Assembly (NCBI GenBank): GCA_028819475.1
Contig: JAPPLJ010000019.1
Span: 62,001 to 126,000, forward strand
Reading direction: 5' to 3'
Length of the DNA stretch: 64,000 nucleotides
Source: Rhodospirillaceae bacterium
GTDB taxonomy: Bacteria > Pseudomonadota > Alphaproteobacteria > Bin65
How positions within the stretch are numbered: position 1 is the stretch's first letter; the number at the start of each line of letters is the position of its first letter. Positions 26,835 through 35,602 of this stretch are shown here, piece after piece. The notes below the pieces were generated by a model. It was not told the origin of the DNA, did no database searches, and worked only from the letters and a program-made list of their open reading frames with translations. The translations under genes and the position numbers were made by a program.

Positions 26835-27089
26835 TCACGTTGCAGGCGATCCGACATTCGTGGTCGCGGGGACCGCCACCCGGGCGCCGTCGTCCGCCAA
26901 TTTCTCGCAGTACAGCACCCCGGCATCGCCGCGATAGAGGCACCCGTCGATATGGCCCGACACGATGGGAACCAGCCGATCCGCCCCCATCATCCGGGTC
27001 GTCTCGACGACGAACTCCATCGCCATTCGCTCGCCCCCGGTTCCGTTGGCACCGGAGAGAACGCGCCGTTCGTGATCGCTCAGGTTCAT
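26835..27089 (-). pseudogene. Truncated aconitase X (AcnX, cis-3-hydroxyproline dehydratase family) N-terminal stub
   Basis: Only 84 codons remain. The product starts MNLSDHERRVLSGANG and contains AMEFVVETTRMMGADRLVPIVSGHIDGCLY and ARVAVPATTNVGS, matching the first 75-80 residues of AcnX proteins (about 400 residues for the large part). A stop follows five codons later and the next gene begins at once, so over 300 codons have been deleted. The family includes cis-3-hydroxy-L-proline dehydratase, which feeds a pyrroline-2-carboxylate reductase like the neighbour downstream. The stub may still be translated but cannot be active. Confidence 0.75.
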
Positions 27090-27134
27090 GGCCGGCCTCG
27101 GGTTGCTCGGTTCAGTGTGCGGCCCGCGCCCCGT

Positions 27135-30100
27135 TCACGGCCGATCGCCGAGCGCGAGGAGAGCGGCGTTGCCGCCGGCAGCCGTAGTGTCGGTCGAGAC
27201 CGTGCGCTCGACGGCAAAGCGGTGCAGGTAGCGGGGACCGCCGGCCTTCGGACCGGTCCCGGAGAGTCCCTCGCCGCCGAACGGCTGGCTGCCGACGACG
27301 GCGCCGATCATGTTGCGGTTGACGTAGATGTTGCCGACACGGGCGCGCCCGGCGATGCGGCGGGCCAGCGAATCGATCCGGGTATGGATACCGAGCGTCA
27401 GGCCGTAACCGGTCGCCTCGATCTCGTCGATCAGCGCGTTCAGCCGGTCGCGCCGGAACCGCAGGACGTGGAGTACCGGGCCGAATACTTCGCGCTCCAG
27501 CACCGACATGCGGTCGATCTCGACCAGGGCGGGCGCGACGAAGGTGCCGTGTCGGGTGCCGTCGTCGAGCTCGCAGCGGTACAGGATGCGTGCCTCCCCC
27601 GCCATTCTCGTCATGTGGTCCTCGATCGTACGCCGCGCGTCCTCGTCGATCACCGGGCCGACATCGGTCTCGATGAAGGCGGGATCGCCAATGCTGAGTT
27701 CCGCCATAGCGCCGGTGAGCATTGCGATGACCCGCTCGGCGATCTCCTCCTGCAGGCACAGCACGCGCAGCGCCGAGCAGCGCTGGCCCGCGCTGGCGAT
27801 CCCGGAGCGGATGACGTCCGCCGTCACCTGTTCCGGCAGCGCCGTCGAATCGACGATCATGGCGTTCTGGCCGCCGGTCTCGGCAATGAGCGGCACGATT
27901 GGGCCCTGTCGGTTGGCGAGGATGCGGTTGATGGCCCGGGCGGTTTCCGTCGAGCCTGTAAAGGCGACTCCGGCAAGGCGCGGGTCGGCGACCAGCCGGG
28001 CACCGACTTCTTCCCTGGTCCCGGGCAGGAGTTGCACGACGTCGGGCGGAACCCCGGACCGGTGCAACAGCCTCACCGCGAACGCCGCCATCAGCGGCGT
28101 CTGCTCGGCCGGCTTGGCGATCACCGCGTTGCCGGCGGCCAGTGCGGCGGCGACCTGGCCGCAGAAGATCGCGAGCGGAAAATTCCAGGGCGAGATGCAG
28201 GCGAAGACGCCCCGGCCGTGCAACGCGATGCGGTTCGTCTCGCCGGTCGGCCCCGGAAGATCGGCCGGATCGGCGAAGTCCGCGCGCGCCCGTTTTGCAT
28301 AATAGCGGCAGAAATCCACCGCCTCGCGGACCTCGGCGACTCCGTCGGCGAGGGTCTTGCCGGCCTCGAGGACCGCAATCGCCATGGCCTGCGCCATGTT
28401 CGCCTCGAGGAGGTTGGCGGCGCGTTCCAGGCAGACGGCCCGTTCGCCGGCCGGCGTCGCCGACCATCCGGGCGCGGCCTGCCGTGCGGCCTCGAGCGCG
28501 GCCTCGACATGGCCGGCCTCCGCTTCGACCACCTCGCCGACGACCTTGCGCCGGTCAGCCGGATTCACGATGCTGCGGACCCGTCCGCCCGGCGCACCGC
28601 TGCCGGGCGCCGCGCGCCAGGGCATGCCCGCGGCGGCCTCCGCCATCTCGCCGGCAAGCCGGCCAAGCGTATCCGGGTCTTCGAGATCGAGGCCCTCCGA
28701 ATTGCGGCGCGAGGGACCGAACAGCGCCGCTGGCGACGCGATGCCCGGATGTGGCCCCGCATCCGCCGCCGCGACGGCGTCGACCGGGTTCTCGACCAGT
28801 GCGTCGATCGGCAGGGCGTCGTCGGTGATGCGGTTGACGAACGAGGTGTTGGCGCCGTTCTCCAGGAGCCGGCGGACCAGGTAGGAGAGCAGGTCTTCGT
28901 GGCTCCCGACCGGCGCGTAGACGCGGCAGAAGACGCCGCGGCCCACATCGGCGGCCGCCTCGCGGTAGAGCGCCTCGCCCATGCCGTTCAGGCGCTGGAA
29001 CTCGAAACCCTCGCGTTCGTCGCCTGCCACCACCAGCATCGTCGCCAGGGTCTGGGCGTTGTGCGTTGCGAACTGAGGGTAGAAGGAGGCCGGCCGCGCC
29101 AGCAGCCGGCGGGCGCAGGCGATGTAGGACACGTCCGTCGACGCCTTGCGGGTGAATACCGGAAACCCGTCGAGGCCGCGCTCCTGGGCGCGCTTGATCT
29201 CCGTGTCCCAGTAGGCGCCCTTGACCAGGCGAACCGGGATCCGCCGGCCGGTGTCCCGCGCCAGTTCGTCGAGCCACGCGATGACGTGGACGGCACGCTT
29301 CTGGTAGGCCTGCACCGCGAGGCCAAGCCCGTTCCATCCGGCGAGCGACGGCGTACGGGCGGCGGCCTCGAAGACATCGAGCGACAGGTCGAGGCGGTCG
29401 GCCTCCTCGGCGTCCATCGTGAGCGCGACGCCGGCGGCGCGGGCGCACTCGGCGAGATCGACAAATCGCGGAACCAGCTCGCAGCGTACCCGATCGCGTT
29501 GCGCCGTCTCGCAGCGCGGATGCAGGGCGGAGAGCTTGACCGACACGCCTGGCCCGGAAAGCGGGCCGCTCGTCTGCGCGGCCTTTCCGACACGGTCGAT
29601 TGCATGGCGGTAGGCCTCGAAATAGCGCGCCGCGTCACTTGCGGTCAGCGCGGCCTCACCGAGCATGTCGAACGAGTATCGCTCACCCTGCACCCGAGAT
29701 TTGTGCGCGCGCTCGAGCGCCTCTTCGATCGTGCGCCCCATCACGAACTGCTGCCCGACGATCCGCATGGCGTGGATCATCGCCTCGCGGATAACCGGCT
29801 CGCCAAGGCGGCTGACCAGGCGGCCGATCAGCCCGCCCGCGCCATCGCCCCATTCGGAGTCGGGGCGGACGATCTGCCCGGTCAGCATCAATCCCCAGGT
29901 CGACGCGTTAACGAACAGCGAATCGCTGTCGCCGAGATGACGCTTCCAGTCCGCCAGGCCGATCTTGTCCCCGATCAGCCGCTCCGCGGTCTCCGGGTCA
30001 GGAACCCGGAGCAGGGCTTCGGCTAGGCACATCAGCGCCACGCCCTCCTTGGTCGAAAGGTCGTAGGCATGCAGGAAAGCGTCGATGCCGCCGGCGGTCC

Positions 30101-30290
30101 TGCGCGCCGCCCGGACCTGGGCGACAAGCCCGCGCGCCAGCTGCTCCACCCGGTCCACGTCCGTTGGTGGGAGTGCTGCTTCGATCAGCAGCGGCCGCAC
30201 CGCGTCGGACTCGTCGCCGCGGCAGGCGGCGCGGACGCGCGCGCGCAGCGCACTCACCTCTTCGTCAGCTTCGCGAAAGACGAATCGCAT
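27135..30290 (-). CDS. putA: Bifunctional proline dehydrogenase / L-glutamate gamma-semialdehyde dehydrogenase
   Basis: A 1051-residue PutA that oxidises proline to glutamate in two steps with FAD and NAD. The proline dehydrogenase barrel spans about residues 120-430 (VSVKLSALHPRCE, RIPVRLVKGAYWDTEIKRAQ, FATHNAQTLATML). The aldehyde dehydrogenase half has ACISPWNFPLAIF, FTGSTETARAI, ETGGQNAMIVD and catalytic Cys in SAGQRCSALRVL. There is no ribbon-helix-helix DNA-binding domain at the N-terminus and no long C-terminal extension, so this is a minimal type A enzyme that does not repress its own gene. ATG 30290 is preferred to an in-frame TTG at 30323. It leads a leftward unit with the AcnX stub and the OCD-family gene. 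Confidence 0.95.
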   Translation of the reverse strand: MRFVFREADEEVSALRARVRAACRGDESDAVRPLLIEAALPPTDVDRVEQLARGLVAQVRAARRTAGGIDAFLHAYDLSTKEGVALMCLAEALLRVPDPETAERLIGDKIGLADWKRHLGDSDSLFVNASTWGLMLTGQIVRPDSEWGDGAGGLIGRLVSRLGEPVIREAMIHAMRIVGQQFVMGRTIEEALERAHKSRVQGERYSFDMLGEAALTASDAARYFEAYRHAIDRVGKAAQTSGPLSGPGVSVKLSALHPRCETAQRDRVRCELVPRFVDLAECARAAGVALTMDAEEADRLDLSLDVFEAAARTPSLAGWNGLGLAVQAYQKRAVHVIAWLDELARDTGRRIPVRLVKGAYWDTEIKRAQERGLDGFPVFTRKASTDVSYIACARRLLARPASFYPQFATHNAQTLATMLVVAGDEREGFEFQRLNGMGEALYREAAADVGRGVFCRVYAPVGSHEDLLSYLVRRLLENGANTSFVNRITDDALPIDALVENPVDAVAAADAGPHPGIASPAALFGPSRRNSEGLDLEDPDTLGRLAGEMAEAAAGMPWRAAPGSGAPGGRVRSIVNPADRRKVVGEVVEAEAGHVEAALEAARQAAPGWSATPAGERAVCLERAANLLEANMAQAMAIAVLEAGKTLADGVAEVREAVDFCRYYAKRARADFADPADLPGPTGETNRIALHGRGVFACISPWNFPLAIFCGQVAAALAAGNAVIAKPAEQTPLMAAFAVRLLHRSGVPPDVVQLLPGTREEVGARLVADPRLAGVAFTGSTETARAINRILANRQGPIVPLIAETGGQNAMIVDSTALPEQVTADVIRSGIASAGQRCSALRVLCLQEEIAERVIAMLTGAMAELSIGDPAFIETDVGPVIDEDARRTIEDHMTRMAGEARILYRCELDDGTRHGTFVAPALVEIDRMSVLEREVFGPVLHVLRFRRDRLNALIDEIEATGYGLTLGIHTRIDSLARRIAGRARVGNIYVNRNMIGAVVGSQPFGGEGLSGTGPKAGGPRYLHRFAVERTVSTDTTAAGGNAALLALGDRP

Positions 30291-30380
30291 GCCCCGAAGC
30301 CTTTGTTCCGGTCGACCCGGCAACGTTTGGTCTTCCGCGGCGCTTTCCTGCGGCGCTTCGGTCGCCGGTGTCCCCGCCGT

Positions 30381-30745
30381 TTACGCGATGCTGCCCTCGG
30401 AGGTGTCGGGGCGGGGGCTGAACAGGCCGGTCTGCATGTAGATGATGCCGATGACCGGCGCCGTCCAGCAGGCGAAGGCCAGCAAAATGCGAAGCAGGAC
30501 GTTGCGCCCCCGTCCGCTAGGCTCAGCCCGAGCGCCCCCATCGCAAAAGCGCCGCCGGCGCTCCAGGGCGCCAGCGGAGACATCAGGGTGCCGCCTTCCT
30601 CGATGGCGTGCGAGGGATAGACATCGCCGGACGCGACATTGGCCGCGAACGAGCTGACGATGGCGTTGGTCTGCAGGCCCCCGAACCCTTTGATCATCCG
30701 CATGATGGCGTCGACGATGGATTCGAGGCAGCGGATACGCTCCAG
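30381..30745 (-). pseudogene. NhaC-family Na+/H+ antiporter, C-terminal remnant
   Basis: Two frames joined by a frameshift near 30510 encode the end of an NhaC-type antiporter: IKGFGGLQTNAIVSSFAANVASGDVY, then EEGGTLMSPLAPWSAGGAFAMGALGLS in one frame, then LLAFACWTAPVIGIIYMQTGLFSP in the next. About 20 residues normally found between SGDVY and EEGGT are missing, and the whole N-terminal two thirds are absent. The gene is thus deleted at its 5' end, internally shortened and frameshifted. Confidence 0.75.
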
Positions 30746-30859
30746 CTGCATCTCTCAATAGGTTGTCCATCCGGGACTGACCTGGGAAGCTGATGGGTGA
30801 CGAATGCCTGTCAGCGAACCGAGAAGAGAGCCCCGGGTGAACGTCCACAAGAATGCAAA

Positions 30860-31150
30860 ACTCAGGCCGTGCAGTCGAGCCGAGATCGTGCGGCGGGTCG
30901 GGACCGGAAAAGGCGTCGTCGAGATAATGCATGATGATGCTCGCTTCGACGAACACCCGTCCGTCATGAACATGCATCGGCATCACGCCTTGCGGATTGA
31001 GGGCGCGGTAGGCCGGCGTGTTCAGCGCTCCGGCGTCGCGGTCGAGCACCCGCGAAAGATAGTCGACGCCCTTCTCCTCGGCGGCGAGACGCGCCTTGAG
31101 ACTGCAGGTCGCCGTTGGGAAAACAGTAGAGTTCGAGTATTTTCCTTCCT
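30860..31150 (-). pseudogene. Glutathione S-transferase-like N-terminal remnant
   Basis: ILELYCFPNGDLQSQ begins a thioredoxin-like GST domain. After a frameshift the text resumes in another frame as LDRDAGALNTPAYRALNPQGVMPMHVHDGR and VFVEASIIMHYLDDAF, with the cis-proline region VMPMHVHDG and the glutathione-site EASIIMHYLDD. The C-terminal helical domain is not recognisable. It abuts the NhaC remnant, so 30.38-31.15 kb is a stretch of decaying genes. Confidence 0.65.
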
Positions 31151-31207
31151 GATGTAGCTGCGGTGCGCCCCTTGCAGAAATGGGGCCGTCTGCACATGAC
31201 AGCGCCG

Positions 31208-31885
31208 CTATACCGACGCCTTCGTTCTTCGACGTCTCAAGCGGTCTTCCCAGGCCAACATGAGTCTCGAGGTCGCATAAGTCAGAGCGAAATACATGAA
31301 GGCGACAACGGTATACACCTCGATCGGGCGGTAGGTTCGGGTGTTGAGCTCGTCGCCCCGACGCATGAGCTCATCTACGGCGATTACCGAAACGAGGGAG
31401 GAATCCTTGATGAGGGAAATGAAGATGTTGCCGAGGGCAGGCAGGATAATCACGATGGCCTGCGGCAGGATGACTCGGCGCATGACTGTGAAACGAGACA
31501 TCGCGACCGAAAGGCCCGCCTCTATATGCCCGACGGGGACCGCCTGTATTCCGGCGCGAAAAACTTCTGACAGGAATGCGCCGGCGTTGAGTCCGAGCGC
31601 TATTGTGCACGAGACCTCGCCGGGAATTTGCACGCCGAGCAGGATCGGCATGCCAAAAAAAAACCACATGATCTGCACGAGCGGGGGCGTGCCGCGGAAG
31701 AACTCCACATATCCGACCAGGACCGGTGTCAGGATTGGCACCTTGGCCAAGCGGATGATCGCCGTAATTAGTCCGATTACGACTCCCATGCTCAAGGCAA
31801 GACTGGTGATGATCAAGGTGAGCCGTACCCCTTCCAACAAGAAGGAGAAATTCGAGAAAACAACATCGAAGCGAAAGTCGTACAT
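31208..31885 (-). CDS. Amino-acid-type ABC transporter permease (HisM/GlnP family)
   Basis: A 225-residue inner-membrane permease. About five hydrophobic segments, with YVEFFRGTPPLVQIMWFFFG at the cytoplasmic coupling region, GAFLSEVFRAGIQAVPVGHIEAGLSVAMSRFTVMRRVILPQA (the EAA loop that docks with the ATPase) and FISLIKDSSLVSVIAVDEL. The ATG at 31885 follows GGAGG by six bases. It is the last gene of the leftward run; the upstream neighbours encode the binding protein and ATPase of the same importer. Only one permease is encoded, so it probably works as a homodimer. A strong hairpin separates it from the binding protein gene. Confidence 0.9.
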   Translation of the reverse strand: MYDFRFDVVFSNFSFLLEGVRLTLIITSLALSMGVVIGLITAIIRLAKVPILTPVLVGYVEFFRGTPPLVQIMWFFFGMPILLGVQIPGEVSCTIALGLNAGAFLSEVFRAGIQAVPVGHIEAGLSVAMSRFTVMRRVILPQAIVIILPALGNIFISLIKDSSLVSVIAVDELMRRGDELNTRTYRPIEVYTVVAFMYFALTYATSRLMLAWEDRLRRRRTKASV

Positions 31886-31906
31886 GCACGCCTCCACACA
31901 AGGGCC

Positions 31907-31943
31907 TGCGGCCCGGCACACCCGTTTGGGCGTCCGGGCCGCA
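31907..31943 (-). promoter_or_regulatory. Intra-operon hairpin between binding-protein and permease genes
   Basis: TGCGGCCCGG (31907-31916) pairs perfectly with CCGGGCCGCA (31934-31943) and the loop can pair further (CACCC/GGGCG-like). It lies 20 bases after the binding-protein stop in the direction of transcription. Hairpins at this place usually protect the upstream mRNA or partly terminate transcription so that binding protein exceeds permease. Confidence 0.65.
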
Positions 31944-31962
31944 TACAAGTCCATCTTCTATG

Positions 31963-32817
31963 TCAGTTGTCTCCCCAGCCCCTTACCAGAATGGTCTCGG
32001 GCAAGCCGTACTTCGCGGCGAGCCGCTTATACACGCCGGTGTTCTTCATCTTTGTGACGAAGAGGTTGAGCCAGTTCAGGAACTCGATGTCGCCTTTTGC
32101 CACGGCGTAGCCGTTGCCTTCGCCGTGCGTTGCAAACGGCACTGAAATGATCGTCAAACCGGCTTCCGGATGCGCCTTGGCGAACATCGATGTGCTCACA
32201 ACGTCTTCTATCCACGCGGTCGCCTGGCCGCCGATCACCGACTGCCCGCAAAGAGTAAGCTCCTTCAGCGGCAATACTTTGGCGCGCTTGATGGAGTCGG
32301 CATGGTCCCGGGTAAGGGCTAAGTGCGCCGCGCCGCCCAACACGCTGCAGATCACTGCACCGTCCTTGTCCAGATCGGCCCATGCCTTGATGTTGTCGCT
32401 CTTTCGCACCAGGGCATGCTCGGTCAGCGATACGTAGGGCTCGGTGAAATTCACGGCCATTGCGCGCTGGAGCGTGCGCTTGCTGCCGCTCATCACGACG
32501 TCGTACTTGTTGGCATGCAACCCGGCGAAGAGGGTCGCCCAGGTGCCTTCAACAATCTCGAGTTTGACATCGAGCTCTTTCGCGAGCCGCGCCGCCATCT
32601 CGACTTCGAGCCCCTCGAGCTTGTTCGTGCTCGGGTTCTTCGAAACGAAGGGCGAAAATTGTGCCATGCCCACGCGAACCTTACCGGCTTTCTGGATCTG
32701 TTCTAATTTGCCTCCGGAATCTTGGGCATGAGTGGCATTCATCCCCGCACCAGACCATCCCAAGCCAACCGCTGCGATTAAGGCAAGCAATCCGGCCTTA
32801 ACTGTCTTGCGTGTCAT
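31963..32817 (-). CDS. Amino-acid-type ABC transporter substrate-binding protein
   Basis: A 284-residue periplasmic protein of family SBP_bac_3. The N-terminus has Lys/Arg then a hydrophobic core and THAQDSGG, a signal peptide cleaved near residue 32. The mature part begins LEQIQKAGKVRVGMAQFSPFVSKN and contains LEGLEVEMAARLAKELDVKLEIVEG, VMSGSKRTLQRAMAVNFTEPY and GYAVAKGDIEFLNWLNLFV. ATG 32817 is preceded by AGGAGA. It is the middle gene of ATPase-binding protein-permease. The hydantoinase, amidohydrolase and nitrilase genes upstream suggest the ligand is an amide, lactam or hydantoin-like compound, but this is inference. Confidence 0.9.
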   Translation of the reverse strand: MTRKTVKAGLLALIAAVGLGWSGAGMNATHAQDSGGKLEQIQKAGKVRVGMAQFSPFVSKNPSTNKLEGLEVEMAARLAKELDVKLEIVEGTWATLFAGLHANKYDVVMSGSKRTLQRAMAVNFTEPYVSLTEHALVRKSDNIKAWADLDKDGAVICSVLGGAAHLALTRDHADSIKRAKVLPLKELTLCGQSVIGGQATAWIEDVVSTSMFAKAHPEAGLTIISVPFATHGEGNGYAVAKGDIEFLNWLNLFVTKMKNTGVYKRLAAKYGLPETILVRGWGDN

Positions 32818-32946
32818 TTTCTTTCTCCTCGCTTTCGATTGAGTCAGATTTTTCTGACCGTTTTGAGCCAATCGCGTTTTGAAGCTATGGCTCTGAAGCA
32901 CAAACCTTCATGTGTCATACCTCCCTTTCGTAATATCCACGAACCG

Positions 32947-33747
32947 CTACCCAAGTATTCTGGACAGGAATTGCTTTGTCCGTTCATGTTCGGGGTTACG
33001 GATCACCTTATCGGGCGGGCCCTCTTCCAAAATGATACCGTCTTCCATGAAAAGGATCCGGTCGGACACCTCCCGTGCGAATTCCATGAGGTGCGTAACG
33101 ATAATCATCGTCATGCCCTCATTGGCGAGGACTTTCATCGCGTCCAGCACTTCGCCGGTTAACTCGGGGTCAAGCGCCGAAGTCGGTTCGTCGAACAGCA
33201 TGACCTTCGGAGACATTGCCAGGGCGCGTGCGATCGCGACACGTTGCTGCTGCCCGCCGGAGAGCCGCTCCGGATATTCGTGAAGTTTGTCCGACAATCC
33301 GACTTTGTCGAGCAGCGCCTCGCCGATTTCGACAGCTTCCTGGCGACTCATCCCCTTTACCATGCGTGGCGCTTCGATCACGTTCTCCAGCGCCGTCCTG
33401 TGCGGCCACAAATTGAACAGCTGGAACACCATGCCGACCTTCTGCCGCATCGCGTAGATCTCCTTGCGCGGCGAACGCACAAGGCTCCCGTCCGGGGTCT
33501 CCCGGTAACCGAGGAGTTGTCCTCCGATGTAAATTCGGCCTTCGGTCGGTTCTTCGAGAAAATTCAGACACCGCAGGAGCGTGCTCTTGCCGGAGCCGCT
33601 CGAGCCAATCAGCGACACGACCTCCTGGCGCGCGATCCGCATGTCGATGCCCTTTAGAACCTCCAGAGCGCCGAAGTGCTTATGCAAATTGACGACGCGA
33701 ACAATGGCCGAATTCTCATCTCGAGTGGCGCGGGTTGTGCTTGCCAT
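32947..33747 (-). CDS. Amino-acid-type ABC transporter ATP-binding protein
   Basis: A 266-residue ATPase with Walker A SGSGKS, Q-loop [10 protein letters not shown], signature LSGGQQQR, Walker [14 protein letters not shown] and switch histidine in [10 protein letters not shown] (the usual VTHEM here reads VTHLM). ATG 33747 follows a GTG at 33750; both are possible. It shares a leftward transcript with hyuB upstream (147-base gap) and the binding protein downstream (129-base gap). It is closely similar in layout to the ATPase at 62.6 kb, both carrying an insertion after the first strand ([18 protein letters not shown] here) seen in a subgroup of polar amino acid importers. Confidence 0.93.
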   Translation of the reverse strand: MASTTRATRDENSAIVRVVNLHKHFGALEVLKGIDMRIARQEVVSLIGSSGSGKSTLLRCLNFLEEPTEGRIYIGGQLLGYRETPDGSLVRSPRKEIYAMRQKVGMVFQLFNLWPHRTALENVIEAPRMVKGMSRQEAVEIGEALLDKVGLSDKLHEYPERLSGGQQQRVAIARALAMSPKVMLFDEPTSALDPELTGEVLDAMKVLANEGMTMIIVTHLMEFAREVSDRILFMEDGIILEEGPPDKVIRNPEHERTKQFLSRILG

Positions 33748-33894
33748 CACGATGCACCGAGCTCAATTTCAGGGGCGCGGCACCAGATTTCCGCACGCTG
33801 CCGCGCGATCGCATGACACTTTCTTTCGTCGCCAGTACTTCTTTGCGTCTCGGTTCTCATAATCTCGCGCACGATAGCCGAGTGCGATCGATCG

Positions 33895-35601
33895 TTACCT
33901 GGTGTGGCGGCCCGCATCCTCGGGTGCCCGGTGCCGTTCCGGGGCAAGTTGGTTCATCGAGTCTTGCGCGCGTCGAGCGGGAGATCGTGAGGCCGAATCG
34001 CCAAAACCGCCGCCGCCAGCCGTCGCCAGATAGAGCTTGCTGCCGCGTTTTACGTGGCGCGTTACCTTCGGGGGCAGGGCGAACTGCCGGCCGCCAGGCA
34101 GGGTGAGGAGGCATTGTGCGGCTCCGCCCGGACCTCCGCCGAACAAACCCCAGGGGCGAACCACGTGGCGGTCGGAGACGATGCTGATCGTGGAGTCCGC
34201 CTCGAAGGCAATCTCTCTGAGCAGACCGAGGCCGCCACGGAACTCGCCGGCGCCACCGGAGCCGTCGACCAAGCCATAACGGAGAACGCGTAGCGGATAA
34301 TATCGTTCGATGACCTCGGCCGGGGCATTGCGTGTATTGCTCGTTGTGCTCTGCATCCCATCCATTCCGTCATGGCCCTGTGCGGCCCCCTGACCGCCGC
34401 CATAGGCCTCGATGTAGGCGAATGGCTCGCCGCGCCGAGGGTCATGGCCGCCGATGGTCACCACGTTCATGGTCCCGGACGATGCGGCGGTCACACGGCT
34501 TGGAAAGATCTCGCTTAGTGCGCCGAACAGCACATCCACGATGCGCAAGCCAAGAATGGAGGAATTGTTCGACATCGCTGCAGGGAAGCGCGCATCCACG
34601 ATCGAGCCCGGCCTGGTGATCACATTGAACGGCCTGAAAATGCCTTCGTTCGCCGGCACGGAGGGATCGAGGATCGCCTTCGCCGCAAACCCGACGCAGG
34701 CGAGCGTGAAAGGGCGCGCCGCATTTATGGGACCGCGCACCTGACGGCTCGAGCGACTGAAGTCAAAACTCAATCGGCCGGGCCCGGCCGATACGGTGAC
34801 ACGGATGGGGATGCGTCGCCGCGTTATGCCGTCGCCTTCCAGAACGTCCTCGAATGAGCTGGCTGCAACGGGAAGCGCCGCCATGGCCGCGCGCATGCGC
34901 CGCTCGGCGTAGGCGATCACATGACGCATGTAGGCGACCAGCGTTTCGGCGCCATAGCGCGCGATCAAGTCGCGGATCTTCTGTTCACCGGCGTTCAATG
35001 CGGCAATCTGGGCGTAGCAGTCGCCGCGGTTTTCTCGCTCGGTGCGCGTATTGGACAGCAGAAAATTCAATATATCTTCGTTCACCTGTCCCTTCCGGAC
35101 GATCCGAACAGGCGGAATCCGTATGCCCTCCTGGAACGCCTCTTGGGCGCCGCTATAGAGGCTGCCCGGGGCGAACCCGCCGACATCGACATGATGGGCG
35201 AGATTCGCCACGATCCCGACTAGGCTGGATCCGCAAAATACGGGCTTGACCATCAGGATGTCGGGGAAATGCGCCCCGGTTACCTGTGTGTCATTGACCA
35301 TGAATATGGTGTCAGGCTCGAGTGCATCCGCCGGCAGGCACGCAAGCAGATTCTTGATGCCCCACGACAGTTGACCCAAATGCAGGGGAATGTGTTCGGC
35401 CTGCGCAACCAGCGAGCCATCGGCCGCGTAGACGGCGCAGGAAAAGTCCAACCGGTCCTTTATGTTGGTGGAGTAAGCCGTCCGCTGGAGAGCCGTTCCC
35501 ATTTCTTCCGCGACCGTGGCAAATGCATTCTGCATGACCTCGAGGAGAATCGGGTCGGGCCCGTCGACGCGGGAGTCGGCCTGAGCGGACACTGCGGTCA
35601 T
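33895..35601 (-). CDS. hyuB: Hydantoinase B/oxoprolinase family protein (HyuB)
   Basis: A 568-residue subunit. Family marks: DPILLEVMQNAFATVAEEMGTALQRTAYS, NIKDRLDFSCAVYAADG, HIPLHLGQL, DTIFMVNDTQVTGAHFPDI, LAHHVDVGG, and late GGAGEFRGGLGL and GGGPGG. HyuB pairs with HyuA to open five-membered cyclic amides with ATP, as in N-methylhydantoinase and 5-oxoprolinase; related pairs carboxylate ketones. ATG 35601 starts two bases after the hyuA stop; another ATG at 35619 would overlap hyuA. Coupled translation with hyuA is clear. The C-terminal 40 residues are Arg/Pro-rich and unconserved. Confidence 0.92.
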   Translation of the reverse strand: MTAVSAQADSRVDGPDPILLEVMQNAFATVAEEMGTALQRTAYSTNIKDRLDFSCAVYAADGSLVAQAEHIPLHLGQLSWGIKNLLACLPADALEPDTIFMVNDTQVTGAHFPDILMVKPVFCGSSLVGIVANLAHHVDVGGFAPGSLYSGAQEAFQEGIRIPPVRIVRKGQVNEDILNFLLSNTRTERENRGDCYAQIAALNAGEQKIRDLIARYGAETLVAYMRHVIAYAERRMRAAMAALPVAASSFEDVLEGDGITRRRIPIRVTVSAGPGRLSFDFSRSSRQVRGPINAARPFTLACVGFAAKAILDPSVPANEGIFRPFNVITRPGSIVDARFPAAMSNNSSILGLRIVDVLFGALSEIFPSRVTAASSGTMNVVTIGGHDPRRGEPFAYIEAYGGGQGAAQGHDGMDGMQSTTSNTRNAPAEVIERYYPLRVLRYGLVDGSGGAGEFRGGLGLLREIAFEADSTISIVSDRHVVRPWGLFGGGPGGAAQCLLTLPGGRQFALPPKVTRHVKRGSKLYLATAGGGGFGDSASRSPARRAQDSMNQLAPERHRAPEDAGRHTR

Positions 35602-35602
35602 C

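Noticed and set aside
25851-30026. A 1391-codon open frame opposite putA and the OCD-family gene
   Set aside because: putA and the cyclodeaminase on the other strand show clear domain motifs; the opposite frame matches no family and contains only low-complexity Arg/Gly/Asp-rich text.
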